Counted from the stretch's first letter, positions 1-11,304 are shown. The stretch is DNA of 64,000 bases from Ottelia alismoides (GCA_037367405.1 JAZKJV010006945.1:240591-304590), one strand, 5' to 3'. Made by a program: numbers and translations. Notes: generated by a model not told the origin, from the letters alone.

Positions 1-681
1 GTTTTAGGCCTCTTTTGTACATTTTGTATTTTAGCTGATTTTGACCTATTATTTTTTGTACATCATTAACCTATTTTATTTTATTTCTTTTTCATTTGTT
101 TTCTTTGATAAAAGTTTTATTAAAATGCGCAAAAATCTAAATCCAAACTAGAGCTTGAAATCAAAGAAACTAACTAGTTCCAAGTCTTCACTAACTGTCT
201 GTACAAAAGTTATTTTTTTCGTCTTTTATTTTATTTCTTCTTTTTCTTAATTAATAAAAATCCAAAAAATTAGATTAATGTGTAAATATTTATCTTTGAT
301 TTTACCATATTTTTTCCGGATTTTTATCTGGTTTAAAAATGATGAAAAAATTATAAAACCCAAAAAATCAAGGTATTCTATGTACATGGGATACCCCAAA
401 AATATCCCTTTGTGTAATTAATAGTTTTTGATTTTGGTGTCTTCATGAAAGTTGTAGATCTTATCGAGACGATCAATTTTTGTGAAGAAACTTTTTTGAT
501 CCAAGGTCGTTTGCTATTTATTTTGGATTTTTTAAAGTTTTTATTTTTCGATTTTTGTGGTGCTGACACGTGGCCGCTCCTGGAGCCGCCACATATTAGT
601 CATTTTTTAGGCTTTTATTAATTCATTTTTATAAAAAAATAAAAAATAAAAAAAATAAAAAAAATAAAAAATAAAAGGGCT

Positions 682-697
682 CACGTGCAAGCACGTG
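682..697. promoter_or_regulatory. Paired CACGTG (G-box) motifs in E1 5' LTR
   Basis: Two CACGTG hexamers, at 682-687 and 692-697, about 260 bp upstream of the TATA-like box. The pair is kept in the other LTR (7212-7217 and 7223-7228), and further CACGTG copies occur near 1488 and 1576. CACGTG is the plant G-box bound by bZIP/bHLH factors; a role in LTR transcription is inferred. Confidence 0.5.
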
Positions 698-951
698 CTG
701 CTCGCCACCCTCCAATCGACCGCCACGTGGAGCCCTTCTAGCCTCCCGATCTTGGCCGATCAGACGGCCGGGGGCTCATCTCCGCCCGCAACTTTTCCCA
801 ATTCATCGTCGCCGCCACCACGATTTTCTCCGCCACATCCCCCAAATCTCTCCACCAATCTCAACCGCCATCACCGATCCCCATCAGATCTCTCCTTCAA
901 TCAATCCTCAAATCTCCCGCGACCTTCCTTCCCCGGCGAGAGCACACGTCC

Positions 952-959
952 TATTTAAA
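952..959 (+). promoter_or_regulatory. TATA-like box, E1 5' LTR
   Basis: TATTTAAA stands alone inside a strongly GC-rich stretch, where an AT octamer is conspicuous. It is kept unchanged at 7511-7518 in the 3' LTR. It is the likely core promoter of the element; no transcription start can be fixed by eye. Confidence 0.5.
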
Positions 960-2617
960 CGCCGTCACGCCCGACCTTTGCCTTTATCCGCCGATTGTCC
1001 CTAAGCTCCAAATTCACTGTCGGCGGTGACAGCCCGGCGAGCCCATCCTTCACAGCGAGATCCGAGGATCCTCCTTCCTCATTCCAGACGTGGCGAACTC
1101 CGCCTTCGCTGCTTTGCTCCGACCGCTTCGCGCCGTCGAGCCACTGCTGACAACTCCAACGTCCTTCGCCACCGCTACCATCTTCACCATCATCGTCGAC
1201 AACCTTCACCGGAGCTTCGCCGCTCCGCCTCTCCATCAACGTCCGTCGGCCGTGTGTCGGCCACCCCCCGCTGTCTGATCAAGAAGGGTCCAAGATCTTG
1301 ACCGTCTGCAACCGTCGTAATCTCGAGCATCAGATCCATCTTCATTAATGATCCTGATCTGCTCTGAGCCTATCATCCGAACCAGCTATCCGAGCCAGGA
1401 GCCTCGGGCCCCAGACGACGTACGACATCATGCCACGTAGACACCTCGCGCTGACCCTCCACCCGAGCATGTCTCCTCACACGAAAGTCACGTGATTCGC
1501 GGGATAATTGCGAGGAAGCCCCTTAAACATCTTCTATTTGCTGTCCAAGCCCCGCCGACCAGGTCAAGTGCTTGGCACGTGACCTGTTGGTAAAATTGCA
1601 GAAGGCCCCTCGTACTTTTGGTAATTACAAAATAATCTCTCTTTTGCAATTTTATTTCCATTTGTTTATTGTAATTGCATTTTTACCCTTGTCTTTCCCC
1701 TTTGTTTTAGCTCGCTACATTGCATATTTTTATTATCTAAAAATAACATTTTGTTCCCATTTAATTCTCTACATCTTGATATATTGTTGATATTTTTGTG
1801 ATCAATGGTTAATTAATAGTTATTTATTTTGTGAGAAATTACATATTTTGCCCATATTGTGCTTTGAATTTTATAATTGATTAACTGTTGCTCTAAAAAT
1901 CCCCAAAAAATCACATATTGTAGAATTAATCGTGGTTAACATCGTGCCCAAAAAGAATTGCATTTGCGTGCATAGTTTGTCGTGTAAAAATCATTTTGCA
2001 TATTTCAACATTTGATTTTTAATAGGCATTAAATCTCATATTTTCAAGGTTTAGAATTTTTCTGAGACCAATCACCTAGTGGTAGTGGTAGATCTTAGAT
2101 AATTTTATCCCTTGAAAATAATTAGGTTTAATATTTATTATAATTAAATATGGAAGTTCACTTATTTGCATTTAAAAATTCATAAAAAAGTCATTTTGCA
2201 TCCAAATTTTCAAAAAAAATTACAGTACATTCATTTCATCATAAATATCATGTTGGTCAGTTTTGTATTTTTCGAACATCGTTTGATCGACATTTACATT
2301 GTAATCCCTAAAATAGGCTAAAATTGCATTTTGCATTGTTAATTGCATAAAAAAATTACAATAAAAGACCGCCTCGAAAACCGTGCACGAAATTTGATAG
2401 ACAAAATTATAGGTTGTTCCTTTATCTCCTTGTATTCGACCTTGGAACTTGCTCAAGTAAAATAAACATAAAACCACACGATTAAAACTTGATTAAATTT
2501 TATTGTGGTTATTTCTCGACAAGTTCCGATTACCCGCCAACAACGAAACGACACATCTTTTTAAACGAGCGATAATTCACGACATTTTTAACATAGTGCA
2601 ATCTAGGAACCATCAGA

Positions 2618-2635
2618 CGGTGCCGTTGTCGGGGA
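2618..2635 (+). other. E1 primer binding site, tRNA-Asp type, decayed
   Basis: CGGTGCCGTTGTCGGGGA starts 2 nt after the LTR terminus. It differs at three positions, all C/T changes, from the site of E2 at 42247, which fits the complement of the 3' end of plant tRNA-Asp(GTC). The 2-nt spacer (GA) is the same in both elements. Confidence 0.8.
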
Positions 2636-4059
2636 GGCAAATGGTTTAGTTTTTGTCTGAAATGTTTTTGTTCGGTTTTCCGTATTCGGGTAGTCTGACC
2701 CCCAAATTTTTCACTGTAAAGTCCATTTTTTCACTGCATTTATTTTATTTTCAGTAATTATTTTTCTTATTTTTGATTTATTTTTGAGTCACTCTCTTAC
2801 ATTCTTTCTCTTATTTTTCTTACGAAGTACCCGACGTACGTGGAGTGGTTTTTCAAGAATCGACGCATCTTCACCGACTTCCAAAAAAGCCACAAATAAT
2901 TTAAGATCAAGTCGAGTCGTGAGAGAGTGTCCGTTTGGACTCTCGCATGTGTAAAAAGACCTTGAACTTTTTCTGTGGTGTGTCGTGGCCTGTTTCACTC
3001 TCCGGTGAGGGTGGGGCCCGACTTGAGTGGCGATTAGGATAGACCTGCACATACGGCTCTTAGAGCGTTTAATTTTTTTGATTGTGCTCGTAGGACCTAG
3101 GGCCACACTTCACTTTAATTGAGACGCACATATATTGTTCAATTTAGCTAAATTCAACTCAATTCTTCCCCACTAATATAACTTTATGCTAAGTGAAGTT
3201 TTTCATCGGCTTGCATTCATTTAGAGTAAATTTTCAATTCTTGTATTGCATCCCACATGGAGATTGCGAGGAATCACTATAAGTCTTCTAACTGAGCATA
3301 CACCATTGTTTTCACGTGTACCGGTTTTTCCCGAATTTCTCCCTTCTTTTATATCACATAAATTTAAAGGAAATTGGGACTGGATGGTAGACGTGTATTT
3401 CTATTCATTTAATTCTTCACTGATCACCTAATTAAAATTGGGATTGCTAGATGTAACCGACTTTAAATAACTCATAAAATCAAGAATCTTTGCGGGAGAG
3501 CAACCCCGACCTTGGATTCTTTTATTTCTCTGAGTGAGCGAGAGACGAGACTTAATGTTAGAGCCCAAACCCGGATTTTCATATTGACTACTGATTCTAC
3601 TAAAAACTATTAGCTACTTCTCAGTGAGGATCTACGGGTAGCCGGTAAACGGTCTGGATTTTCTTAGCAAAGTGGGTGGTTTAGAGGACACTGCGTAAGG
3701 CTCCGTCCTCAAGTAACGGGTAGCTGTTCTACGGTCCATACGTACTCCCATACTGGCTGAAAGTAGGTGCATATAGTCGTAAGAATTTGAGCCAGTCATT
3801 AGGAAAATTTTCGACACCTAACAACTCGATAAATTCTTTCCAAGATTGTCTTATCACTAATTAAAATTGAAAAGATAATAGCTGAACTCTTGCGGCTTCA
3901 TTGTGTGAGTTGGTGAATTTGGGGTTTGATTTGTGTTTGCATTGGTGTGCGTGATCCGATTTCGAAAATCAAAAGCCGCACATTTGTGCTCTCAATTTCT
4001 TTTGACTATATCGTGTACTTGCACCGAGATCAACCATTACGATTCATCATCATCAACCT
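2636..4059 (+). other. E1 untranslated leader
   Basis: I see no sustained reading frame. The stretch around 3246-3310 (GCATCCCACATGGAGATTG, then ACTATAAGTCTTCT and ACTGAGCAT) matches the E2 leader at 42893-42950 (GCATCCCGCATGTAGAG..., ACTATAAGTCTTCT, ACTGAGCAT), so the leaders of E1 and E2 share ancestry. Confidence 0.6.
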
Positions 4060-4416
4060 TCTTTGACAAACACAGGACAATAGTCTGAGCACTCATCTGA
4101 TCTATATTATGAAAATAAATTTGTCTCGGTTTGGCCCAAATCCTCTTCTTTCAATCCTCTAACATTTGAGAGAGATTCTGATTCTCTGATGAATCCATTG
4201 AATTCCAAGCCATTCTGCTCGAATCATCCGACCACACATGACCACCTACCATCTTAGACTGAACCGTCATATTCTCGGTTTCTTGCTAATGAACCATTTC
4301 AAGATCAAAATACCTTTGAGTCGCATGACTGGTCGAGAAACCAAATCCATCATATGGAGAGGCCCATACTTAACAATCATCAATGTTGGAATGACCGCAA
4401 CGATGCCAAGGCTTAA
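4060..4416 (+). pseudogene. Decayed E1 reading frame ending at a hairpin/G-run
   Basis: One frame stays readable for about 115 codons apart from two TAG codons (4081-4083 and 4255-4257), each one C-to-T step from CAG. It is rich in Ser, Asn, Gln and His (for example FLANEPFQDQN and MERPILNNHQ) and matches no family I recognise. It stops at the TAA at 4414-4416, inside the 3' arm of the first hairpin, just before the G-run at 4422-4427. The E2 frame ends in the same kind of place, which suggests that the frame is the remnant of a protein-coding region now almost wholly deleted. The start is not defined. Confidence 0.4.
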
Positions 4417-4427
4417 GTATAGGGGGG
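4366..4427 (+). repeat. Hairpin plus G-run unit 1 of E1
   Basis: ATACTTAA (4366-4373) is the exact reverse complement of TTAAGTAT (4413-4420). The right arm runs directly into A and six G (4422-4427). This resembles the true polypurine tract at 6058-6070 (AAGTATAGGGGG). Confidence 0.6.
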
Positions 4428-4492
4428 ACCGATGCCAGTTGTATATACCATTCTCTTCTTCTCACAATCATTCCATGTCCACCATTCTTCTG

Positions 4493-4521
4493 TACTTAGG
4501 CTGACCAGAGCCTAAGTATAG
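4493..4521 (+). repeat. Hairpin plus G-run unit 2 of E1 (conserved with E2)
   Basis: TACTTAGGCT (4493-4502) pairs perfectly with AGCCTAAGTA (4509-4518) around a 6-nt loop, GACCAG, followed by TAGGG. The loop and right arm are nearly identical to E2 45884-45902 (TGACCAGAGCCTAAGTAT), although flanking sequence differs. Confidence 0.7.
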
Positions 4522-4596
4522 GGATAACCGATGCCCATTTGTATATACTTTCTTCATCCACATATCCCAACCACCTCATTTTTTTCGCTCTTCTTC

Positions 4597-4632
4597 TATA
4601 CTTAGACTACTCACAACCTAAATATAGGGGGG
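4597..4632 (+). repeat. Hairpin plus G-run unit 3 of E1
   Basis: TATACTTAG (4597-4605) faces CTAAATATA (4618-4626), eight of nine pairs, followed by six G (4627-4632). A weaker fourth unit follows: GCTTAG (4676-4681) and CTAAGTATAG (4733-4742), then AGGGG. Confidence 0.6.
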
Positions 4633-4746
4633 AGGTCCGATCCATTTTTTTTAATTTTGTTTTTCACTCTCTTACGCTTAGACTGAGCTATGTCTTCTTT
4701 GCGCTTCTTGTGCTCTGAGGACACATCACTCGCTAAGTATAGAGGG

Positions 4747-6057
4747 GTCTATATATATACCGTGTATATATTTTACCCATATCTCGTACTTTCGCTTAAG
4801 TCTATATGTATTTACGAAGTGGGTAAGTAATTTGAAAAAAACAAAAAAAAAATAAAAACAACAAAAAAAGAAAAAGAGTTTTGCTACTAACACCGATTGT
4901 GTCCAACCCAAAATTTTTGAAAAAAAAGGCTTATTCATTTTTGCAAAAAAATCCCTTGCATAAAAAAATCAAAAAAAATTTACAAAAAAATGTGTCTACA
5001 TTTCACACACTTGCACTTCATCCAGCATTTCATTCATTTGCATCTATAAAAAGTTTTGGGTTCTGAACCGAGTTATGAGCAGAAACCGAGAGTGATCTGG
5101 ACTTGACCTTAATCCACCTAATTTTCAGAGGAACATCACCGAGAAATAGGATTTTAGAAACTTCAGGTCTTTGACTTAATTCTTTGAGTTCCACATGACA
5201 ATGTGCGGCATTTGACTCTTAGTGTCTAAGCTAGTCTCTTCATTATGGGCACGACTCTAAAATATAGAATTGTACTCTCGCACTATGCACTTAGCTCAAC
5301 TCAGAAAGGGTGTTGGAAGACTGTATCAGTTTCTTTTCTGGTAGCATGGAAATCTAAAGACGTGTTAAAATAAAGCTTCGTAAAAGGGATGGAAGGCTGG
5401 ACATAATTTTTCTAAGACCCCAAAAAATGTACGGAAACAAAAAGATTCTATATCCGTAGGGGCACAACAAGATCCAAGCAGAACCACTAAAAATCCAAAT
5501 ACAAAGAAGCCACTACCAAATAAATATTTGACCAAAAAGGTCCAAACTTCAAGAAAACCTGCAGATCTTGGTGGAGACTCGGCTACACTGGCCAGCTTCA
5601 CAAGGAGAGATGACTACACTGTCCACCCTCCAATTCTTTTCTCCTTCTTCTAACTTCCCCAATTCGATTGTGAACACAACGCGGCAGACATTAGAAGAAA
5701 ATACCTAACTCCCCGAGGACGAGTTACTGGAGAGGAGGTTTGCATAGTAGTCTGGCATTTTGGATGAGAATGGCTAAAACATTTCACACACATGAGTCGA
5801 TTGTTCAATGTTCATAGGGTATGCTTTGGGAAGAGGATTAATCTAAGATGACTTCTGAGCCGAAACTGTGACAATGACGTGTAGAACTTGAGGGTTGTTG
5901 ATTTTAAAATTCTAAGTCTCACAGAAGTTCCGCCAAACTAATAATACAAAGGTCGAGTCTAGTTTCATTTTCACCTTCATCTCATGGTCTTGGTATGGAA
6001 CCCAATCTCATTTCACCTCATGGCATTTCTTTTTGATACCTAGGGACGAGCATGGTT
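4747..6057 (+). other. E1 3' interior, non-coding
   Basis: No recognisable coding segment. Around 4840-4990 the sequence is dominated by A-runs. The remainder is ordinary AT-rich sequence between the hairpin cluster and the polypurine tract; I cannot assign a function. Confidence 0.5.
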
Positions 6058-6071
6058 TAAGTATAGGGGGA
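6058..6071 (+). other. E1 polypurine tract
   Basis: AAGTATAGGGGGA lies directly against the TGATGAATC start of the 3' LTR at 6072, where plus-strand priming is expected. The core TATAGGGGG is the same word as in the internal hairpin units. Confidence 0.75.
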
Positions 6072-9000
6072 TGATGAATCTCAGATTCATCACTCTAAAT
6101 CTCATTAATTAAGCTCAAATCCCTCAAAATCATTGGAATTTCTTCATTTATTCTGCATAATTAGCATTCATGCATGTTTTCATAAAAATTGCATTTTATC
6201 AATCATTTTTGCACAAAATAAGAAGCAAAAAATCCCAGCTAAAATCGACCTGTAAATATCGTAACTTCCCCGATTTTTAACTCGTTCATTCTAGTTCCGA
6301 ATGATCCAAAACCACCTCCACTGTGTATATATCACTAACAAGAATAATGAAAAATACAAAACAAATCATTAACCCAAATAATTGGGCCAAAAATCCAAAC
6401 CCTAGTTCTAGGATTCCCAGACTGAAACCCTCATATCTTTCCCATCCAGTGTTCGTTTTGATCATACTCACTTTTGAACTAATATATATTCAATTACCTT
6501 CAAAACAAGACCAAGTTCAAGTGAATCAGAGCTCGTATCTGAAAGTTGGATTTTGGACCTCTTTTGTGCATTTTGTATTTTAGCTGATTTTGACCTATTA
6601 TTTTATGTACATAATTAACCTATTTTATTTCTTTTTTATTTATCTTCTTTGATAAAAGTTTTATTAAAATGCGCAAACATCCAAATCCAAACTGAGCTTG
6701 AAATAAATAAACTAACTGGGTCCAAGTCTTCACTAACTATCTGTACAAAAGTTATCTTTTTCGTCTTTTATTTTATTTCTTCTTTTTCTTAATTAATAAA
6801 AATCCCAAAAATTATATTAATGTGTAAATATTTATCTTTGATTTTACCATATTTTTTTCTGGATTTTTATCTGGTTTAAAAATGATAAAAAATTATAAAA
6901 TAAAAAATGAAGGTATTCTATGTACATGAGATACCCCAAAAATATCACTTTGTGCAATTAATCGATTTTTGTTTTGATGTCTTCATGAAAGTCGTAGGTC
7001 TCATCGAGATGAGCAATTTTCGTGAAGGAACTTTTTCGATCCGAGATCGTTTGCTATTTATTTTGGATTTTTCAAAGTTTTTATTTTTTGATTTTTGTGG
7101 TGCTGACACGTGGCAACACCTGGAGTCGCCACGTGTCAGCCATTTTTGAGGCTTTTATTAATTTGTTTTTTGAAAAAAAAATAAAAACAAATAAAAAAAA
7201 TTAAAAGGGCGCACGTGCAAGGCACGTGCCTCCTGCGCACGAGCCCAGCACGTACTGCTCGCCACCCTCCAATCAGCCGCCACGTGGAGCCCTTTCGGCC
7301 TCCAGATCTCGGCTGATCGGACAACCGGGGGCTCATCTTCTCTGCCCGCAACTTTCCCAATTCATTGCCGCCGCCACCACGATTTTCTCCGCCGCATCCC
7401 CCAAATCTCTCCATCGATCTCAACCGCCATCGCCGATCCCCATCCGAAATCTCCTTCAATAAATCCTCAAATCTCTCGCGACCTTCCTTCCCCGGGGAGA
7501 GCACACATCCTATTTAAACACCGCCGCGCCCGACCTTCGCCTTCATCCACCGATTGTCCCTAAGCTCCAAATTCGCCGCCGGTGGTGATAGCCCAATGAG
7601 CCAATCCTTCCCATCGAGATCCGAGGATCCTCCTTCCTCGTTGCAGACGTGGCAACCTCTGCCTTCGTCGCTTTGCTCCGGTCGCTTCGCACCATCGAGC
7701 CACCGCTGACAACTCCAACGTCCTTCGCTACCACTACCATCTTCGCCATCGTAGTCGACAACCTTCACCTGAGCTCCGCTGCTCTGCCTCTCCATCAACG
7801 TCCGCTGACCGTGTGTCGGCCACCCCCCGCCATCCGATCAAGAAGGGTCCAAGATCTTGACCGTCCGCAACCGTTGTATTCTCGAGCGTCAGATCCATCT
7901 TCATCCATGGTCCTGATCTGCTCCGAGCCTATCATCCGAAGCAGCTATCCGAGCTAGGAGCCTCGGGCCCCAGACGACGCACAACGTCACGCCACGTGGA
8001 CACCTCGCACCGACCCTCCACCTGAGCCTGTCTCCTCATGTGAAAGTCACGTGATCCGCAAGATAATTGCGAGGAAGCCCCTTGAACATCTTCTGTTTGA
8101 TGTTTAAGCCCCACCGACCAGGTCACGTGCTTGGCACGTTACCTGTTGGTAAAATTGCAGAAGGCCCCCCGTACTTTTGGTAATTACAAAATAATCTCTC
8201 TTTTGCTTATTTTATTTCCATTTGTTTATTGTAATTGCATTTATACCCCTATCTTTCCCCTTTGTTTTAGCTAGCTACATTGCATATTTTTATTATCTAA
8301 AAATAGCATTTTGTTCCGCATTTAATTCTCTACATCTTGATATATTGTGGACATTTTGGTGATCAATGATTAATTAATAGTTATTTATTTTGTGGAAAAT
8401 TGCATTTTTTGCCCATCTTGTGCTTTGAATTTTATAATTGATTAATTGTTGCTCTAAAAATTCCCAAAAAATCATGGATTGCAGAATTAATCGTGGATAA
8501 TATGTGCCCAAAAAGAATTGCATTTGCATGCATGGTTTGTCGTGTAAAAATCATTTGTCATATTTCAATGTTTGATTTTTAATAGGTATTAAATCTCATA
8601 TTTTCGAGGTTTAGAATTTTTCTTAGACCAATCACCTAGTGATAGATCTTAGATAATTTTATCCCTTGAAAATAATTAGGTTTAATATTTATTATAAATA
8701 AATATGGAAATTCGCTTTATTGTATTTAAAATTTCATAAAAAATTTATCTTGCATCCAAAAATTCCAAAAAAATTACAATGCATTTACTTAATCATAATT
8801 ATCATCTTGGCCAAGTTTCATATTTTTTGGACATCGTTTGATCGATATTTATATTTTAGTCCCTAAAATAGGCCAAAATTGCATTTTGCATCCTTAATTG
8901 CATAAAAAAAGTACAAAAAATGACAGCCTCGAAAACCGTGCACGAACTTTGATAGACAAATATCTAGGTTGTTCTTTTCCTCCTTGTGTTCGACCTTGGG

Positions 9001-9171
9001 ACTTACCCAAGTAAAATAAACATAAAACCACGTGATTAAAACTTGATTAATTTTTATTTTGGTTATTTCTCGACGAATTCCGATTGCTCGCCTACAACGA
9101 AATGACACATCTTTTTAAGCGAACGATAATTCACGATATATTTTTAACATAGTGAAATCCAGGAAGCGTCA
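6072..9171 (+). repeat. E1 3' LTR (3100 bp)
   Basis: Starts with the palindrome TGATGAATC-TCA-GATTCATCA (6072-6092) and ends GCGTCA at 9171. It has the same internal order as the left copy: G-boxes 7212-7228, TATTTAAA 7511-7518, GC-rich stretch about 7200-8050, CACGTG near 8048 and 8125, and the U5 block CTCCTTGTGTTCGACC near 8980-8995. Differences from the left LTR are mostly transitions and short indels. Confidence 0.88.
7511..7518 (+). promoter_or_regulatory. TATA-like box, E1 3' LTR
   Basis: TATTTAAA, identical to 952-959, within GC-rich sequence; CACGTG motifs at 7212-7217 and 7223-7228 lie upstream. A promoter here would read out of E1 into A1. Confidence 0.5.
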
Positions 9172-10308
9172 GATTCCTCTCCTAAAAGTGGGGACAGCTA
9201 CTCTACTCCTCAAGGAGAGTTGTAGCCATCCTCTCTTGTTAGATAGGACTTGGTCTATCTCCTCAATATATCATGAGATCTCATTATCTCATGATATATC
9301 CTATAACTCTTGTCGAAAATAACTTTCACAAAAAATAATTCCAAATTATCTTTTGGAAAATATCAATCAAGCCATTGAAAAATTGTGAATCTCATTCACA
9401 GCCCAAAACTAAATGTAATTATATTTTCAATTAATTATTCAATGTGAATCCCATTCACATTAACAATTAATTAACAAATATAAATCACACAAGTCTCTCT
9501 CTAATGTATATTATAAATCATATTTATAATATAATGCATAATTGGATAGTGCTATCCACATTATCCATATTCACATTAATTAAATCACATTTAATTACAT
9601 TGGATACTTATTCTCATGCATTCAGATAATGTGAATCAAATTCACATAATTCATGATAATTAAATCACATTTAATTATCCATTTCTCAATGCTTAGATAT
9701 AATTCAACCTTGGAATTGTTCTTGAACTCTTTCAAGAATAATGCGTATTCTCCACAGATATTTGGAGATAAAGACATGGCGATTTTATTGTTTAACGTAT
9801 AATGACTTGGATATTGAGATCACATCTCGAATCCAGATCTCACAGACCTCCCAAAGATGCTTGATTTAATCAAGGCCGCAAATCTAATCTTCTCATTGCT
9901 TCTGAATCTTATTCAGATCAATGTCCAACACTTGGACCAAGATCAGATTGCTTCTCTTCTGAGAGGAGTCACTAAAATCCAGACCTGTTTCATCTCTCCA
10001 TCGAAATGGAAGCGTCATGGTTATACAATTGATTATTGATGACATTACCCTCATGTATTCTTAATACCTGTACATCCTGCATACTAGAAGACCTATGATC
10101 AACCCGAAGATAAAGATCAATTTTACACTGCCATCTTCAGGGTTTCATCAACAAGTTTCTCAATCTTGGTCGTTGGGATTCGATATTGATCATATGCTTT
10201 CCAAAAGCATATATTATACCTTCAAATTCGTGTCATGCTTCTATAGCATGATGACCATGCATGGAATTCGATCGGTTCCAATACCTCATGAGTACGCTCA
10301 TGTCTTCC
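9172..10308 (-). repeat. A1 3' LTR fragment
   Basis: Matches the A1 right LTR at about 19496-20617. It is cut on the left by E1 and on the right by a deletion. At the junction CTTCC (10304-10308), LTR sequence jumps to interior sequence (TCAACTCTTTGAGGTGC), matching A2 at 54232 onward. Confidence 0.8.
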
Positions 10309-10870
10309 TCAACTCTTTGAGGTGCTATACCTTTTAATAGACCGGTACCATATCTTAAGGGAAAGAAGCCTTTCTGGGAATTTTCCAGAAAATAGAACAT
10401 GTCCAAGGTGTACTAATAATGTGATGGTCCTACTATCCTCTTCTCTTTGCTTCTGAACATCTTCAGAACTAAGATCTAAGAGATATTCTTGAGATAATAT
10501 CTCAAGGTATGGAATAGCCAGTCTATAAAACACTTATTATTATCCTTATATCATTCCAAATGATCAGGATATCATCTACATTTAGCATGGTGAACACAAT
10601 GGCACTCCCACTAAGCTCCACAAGGTACATCAAGATCCTATCTGAAATCATAACATTTATAACTTCATCAAATCTTGTGTTCCAACTACAAGAAGCGTAC
10701 TCGAGTCCATAGATGGACTTTCCTTAGCTTGCACACCTTGCTTTCCTTAACCATGAAGCCCTAGGGCTACTTCATATGAATATCCTCGGAGAGATATTCG
10801 CGGAGGAATGCAATCTCGACTTCCATCTTGAAGATGTCAAAGTCAAGTTGTGTAGCTATAGTAAGTAATA
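10309..10870 (-). pseudogene. A1 reverse transcriptase remnant (copia)
   Basis: Read on the minus strand, short in-frame pieces match the copia RT core. The catalytic-loop segment reads LNVDDILIIWND (LNVDD at 10571-10585), where copia RT normally has YVDD, so Tyr is replaced by Asn. Downstream comes YLLDLSSEDVQKQREE (within 10309-10533), corresponding to the region between RT and RNase H. Stops and frame changes are frequent and no continuous frame exceeds about 75 codons. A2 carries the same segment (54185-54830) with the same Asn. Confidence 0.6.
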
Positions 10871-11304
10871 ATCTGATGAGTTTAAGCAAGGTCACTGAAG
10901 AGCAAGTCTCATTGCACGCAATGTCTTCTTTCAATGTGTAGCTCATGGCTACGAGCCATGCTTTGAAGGTCTATACCTTCTCATCAGGATCCATTTACAC
11001 CTTAACGGGTCTTACCCATATAGGTGGATCCTTGAGGGTCCATATACAACACTTGTACATGAAGTCTACTTTAGACTTTATTGCTAACATCTGTCTTTCC
11101 ATGTCATGATCTTCAGAATCTTCATCACATGAAGTTCGATCAATGTCAGATTTCTTTGATACATGGAATCCATCCTCAAACTCATTTGAAGAGGTATTAG
11201 TGTTTCATCTTTAATTGTCCTTTAGTTTCTGATTTCAGGAGCCACATTATCTTTCTCAAGATTAAACGAGTTCCTTAACTTCATTTTCAGCTTGATTCTC
11301 AAGA
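10871..11304 (-). other. A1 interior, decayed pol
   Basis: Collinear with A2 54830-55240. No recognisable motif is left; multiple stops occur in all minus-strand frames. Confidence 0.5.

Larger units (their letters stand above)
1..2615 (+). repeat. E1 5' LTR (partial, about 475 bp missing at left)
   Basis: Aligns with 6547-9171. The order is AT-rich U3 (1-680), G-boxes (682-697), a GC-rich stretch (about 690-1500) with a TATA-like box, an AT-rich 3' part, the U5 block ending in TTCGACC near 2442, and the terminus CATCA at 2615. Short proline/arginine-rich reading frames in the GC-rich part (for example 695-958, 1026-1301, and 955-1239 on the minus strand) look compositional, with no recognisable domain. 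Confidence 0.85.
1..9171 (+). mobile_element. E1: Athila-like non-autonomous LTR retrotransposon (LARD-type), left end outside window
   Basis: Seen: positions 1-2615 and 6547-9171 are the same sequence with scattered substitutions and small indels, so they are the two LTRs. A primer binding site lies 2 nt after the left LTR and a G-rich tract directly before the right one. The interior (2616-6071, about 3.46 kb) has no gag, protease, reverse transcriptase or integrase. Known: the PBS resembles the complement of plant tRNA-Asp, as in Athila elements. Long LTRs around a non-coding interior fit the LARD description (large retrotransposon derivatives). Inferred: E1 inserted into the left LTR of copia element A1, because sequence from 9172 on matches the middle of the A1 LTR (about 19500-20620). 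GATTC at 9172-9176 would be one half of its target duplication; the other half is outside the window. Confidence 0.85.

Noticed and set aside
955..1239. 94-codon minus-strand frame of identical length in both E1 LTRs (955-1239 and 7514-7798) as a conserved small protein
   Set aside because: Two LTRs of one element are identical at insertion, so shared frames are no evidence of selection; substitutions between them are not silent-biased by eye.
695..1301. Proline/arginine-rich reading frames in the GC-rich part of the E1 LTR as a host gene
   Set aside because: Frames are open on both strands, have no domain, and the whole region is repeated in the other LTR. GC-rich composition with few stop triplets explains them.
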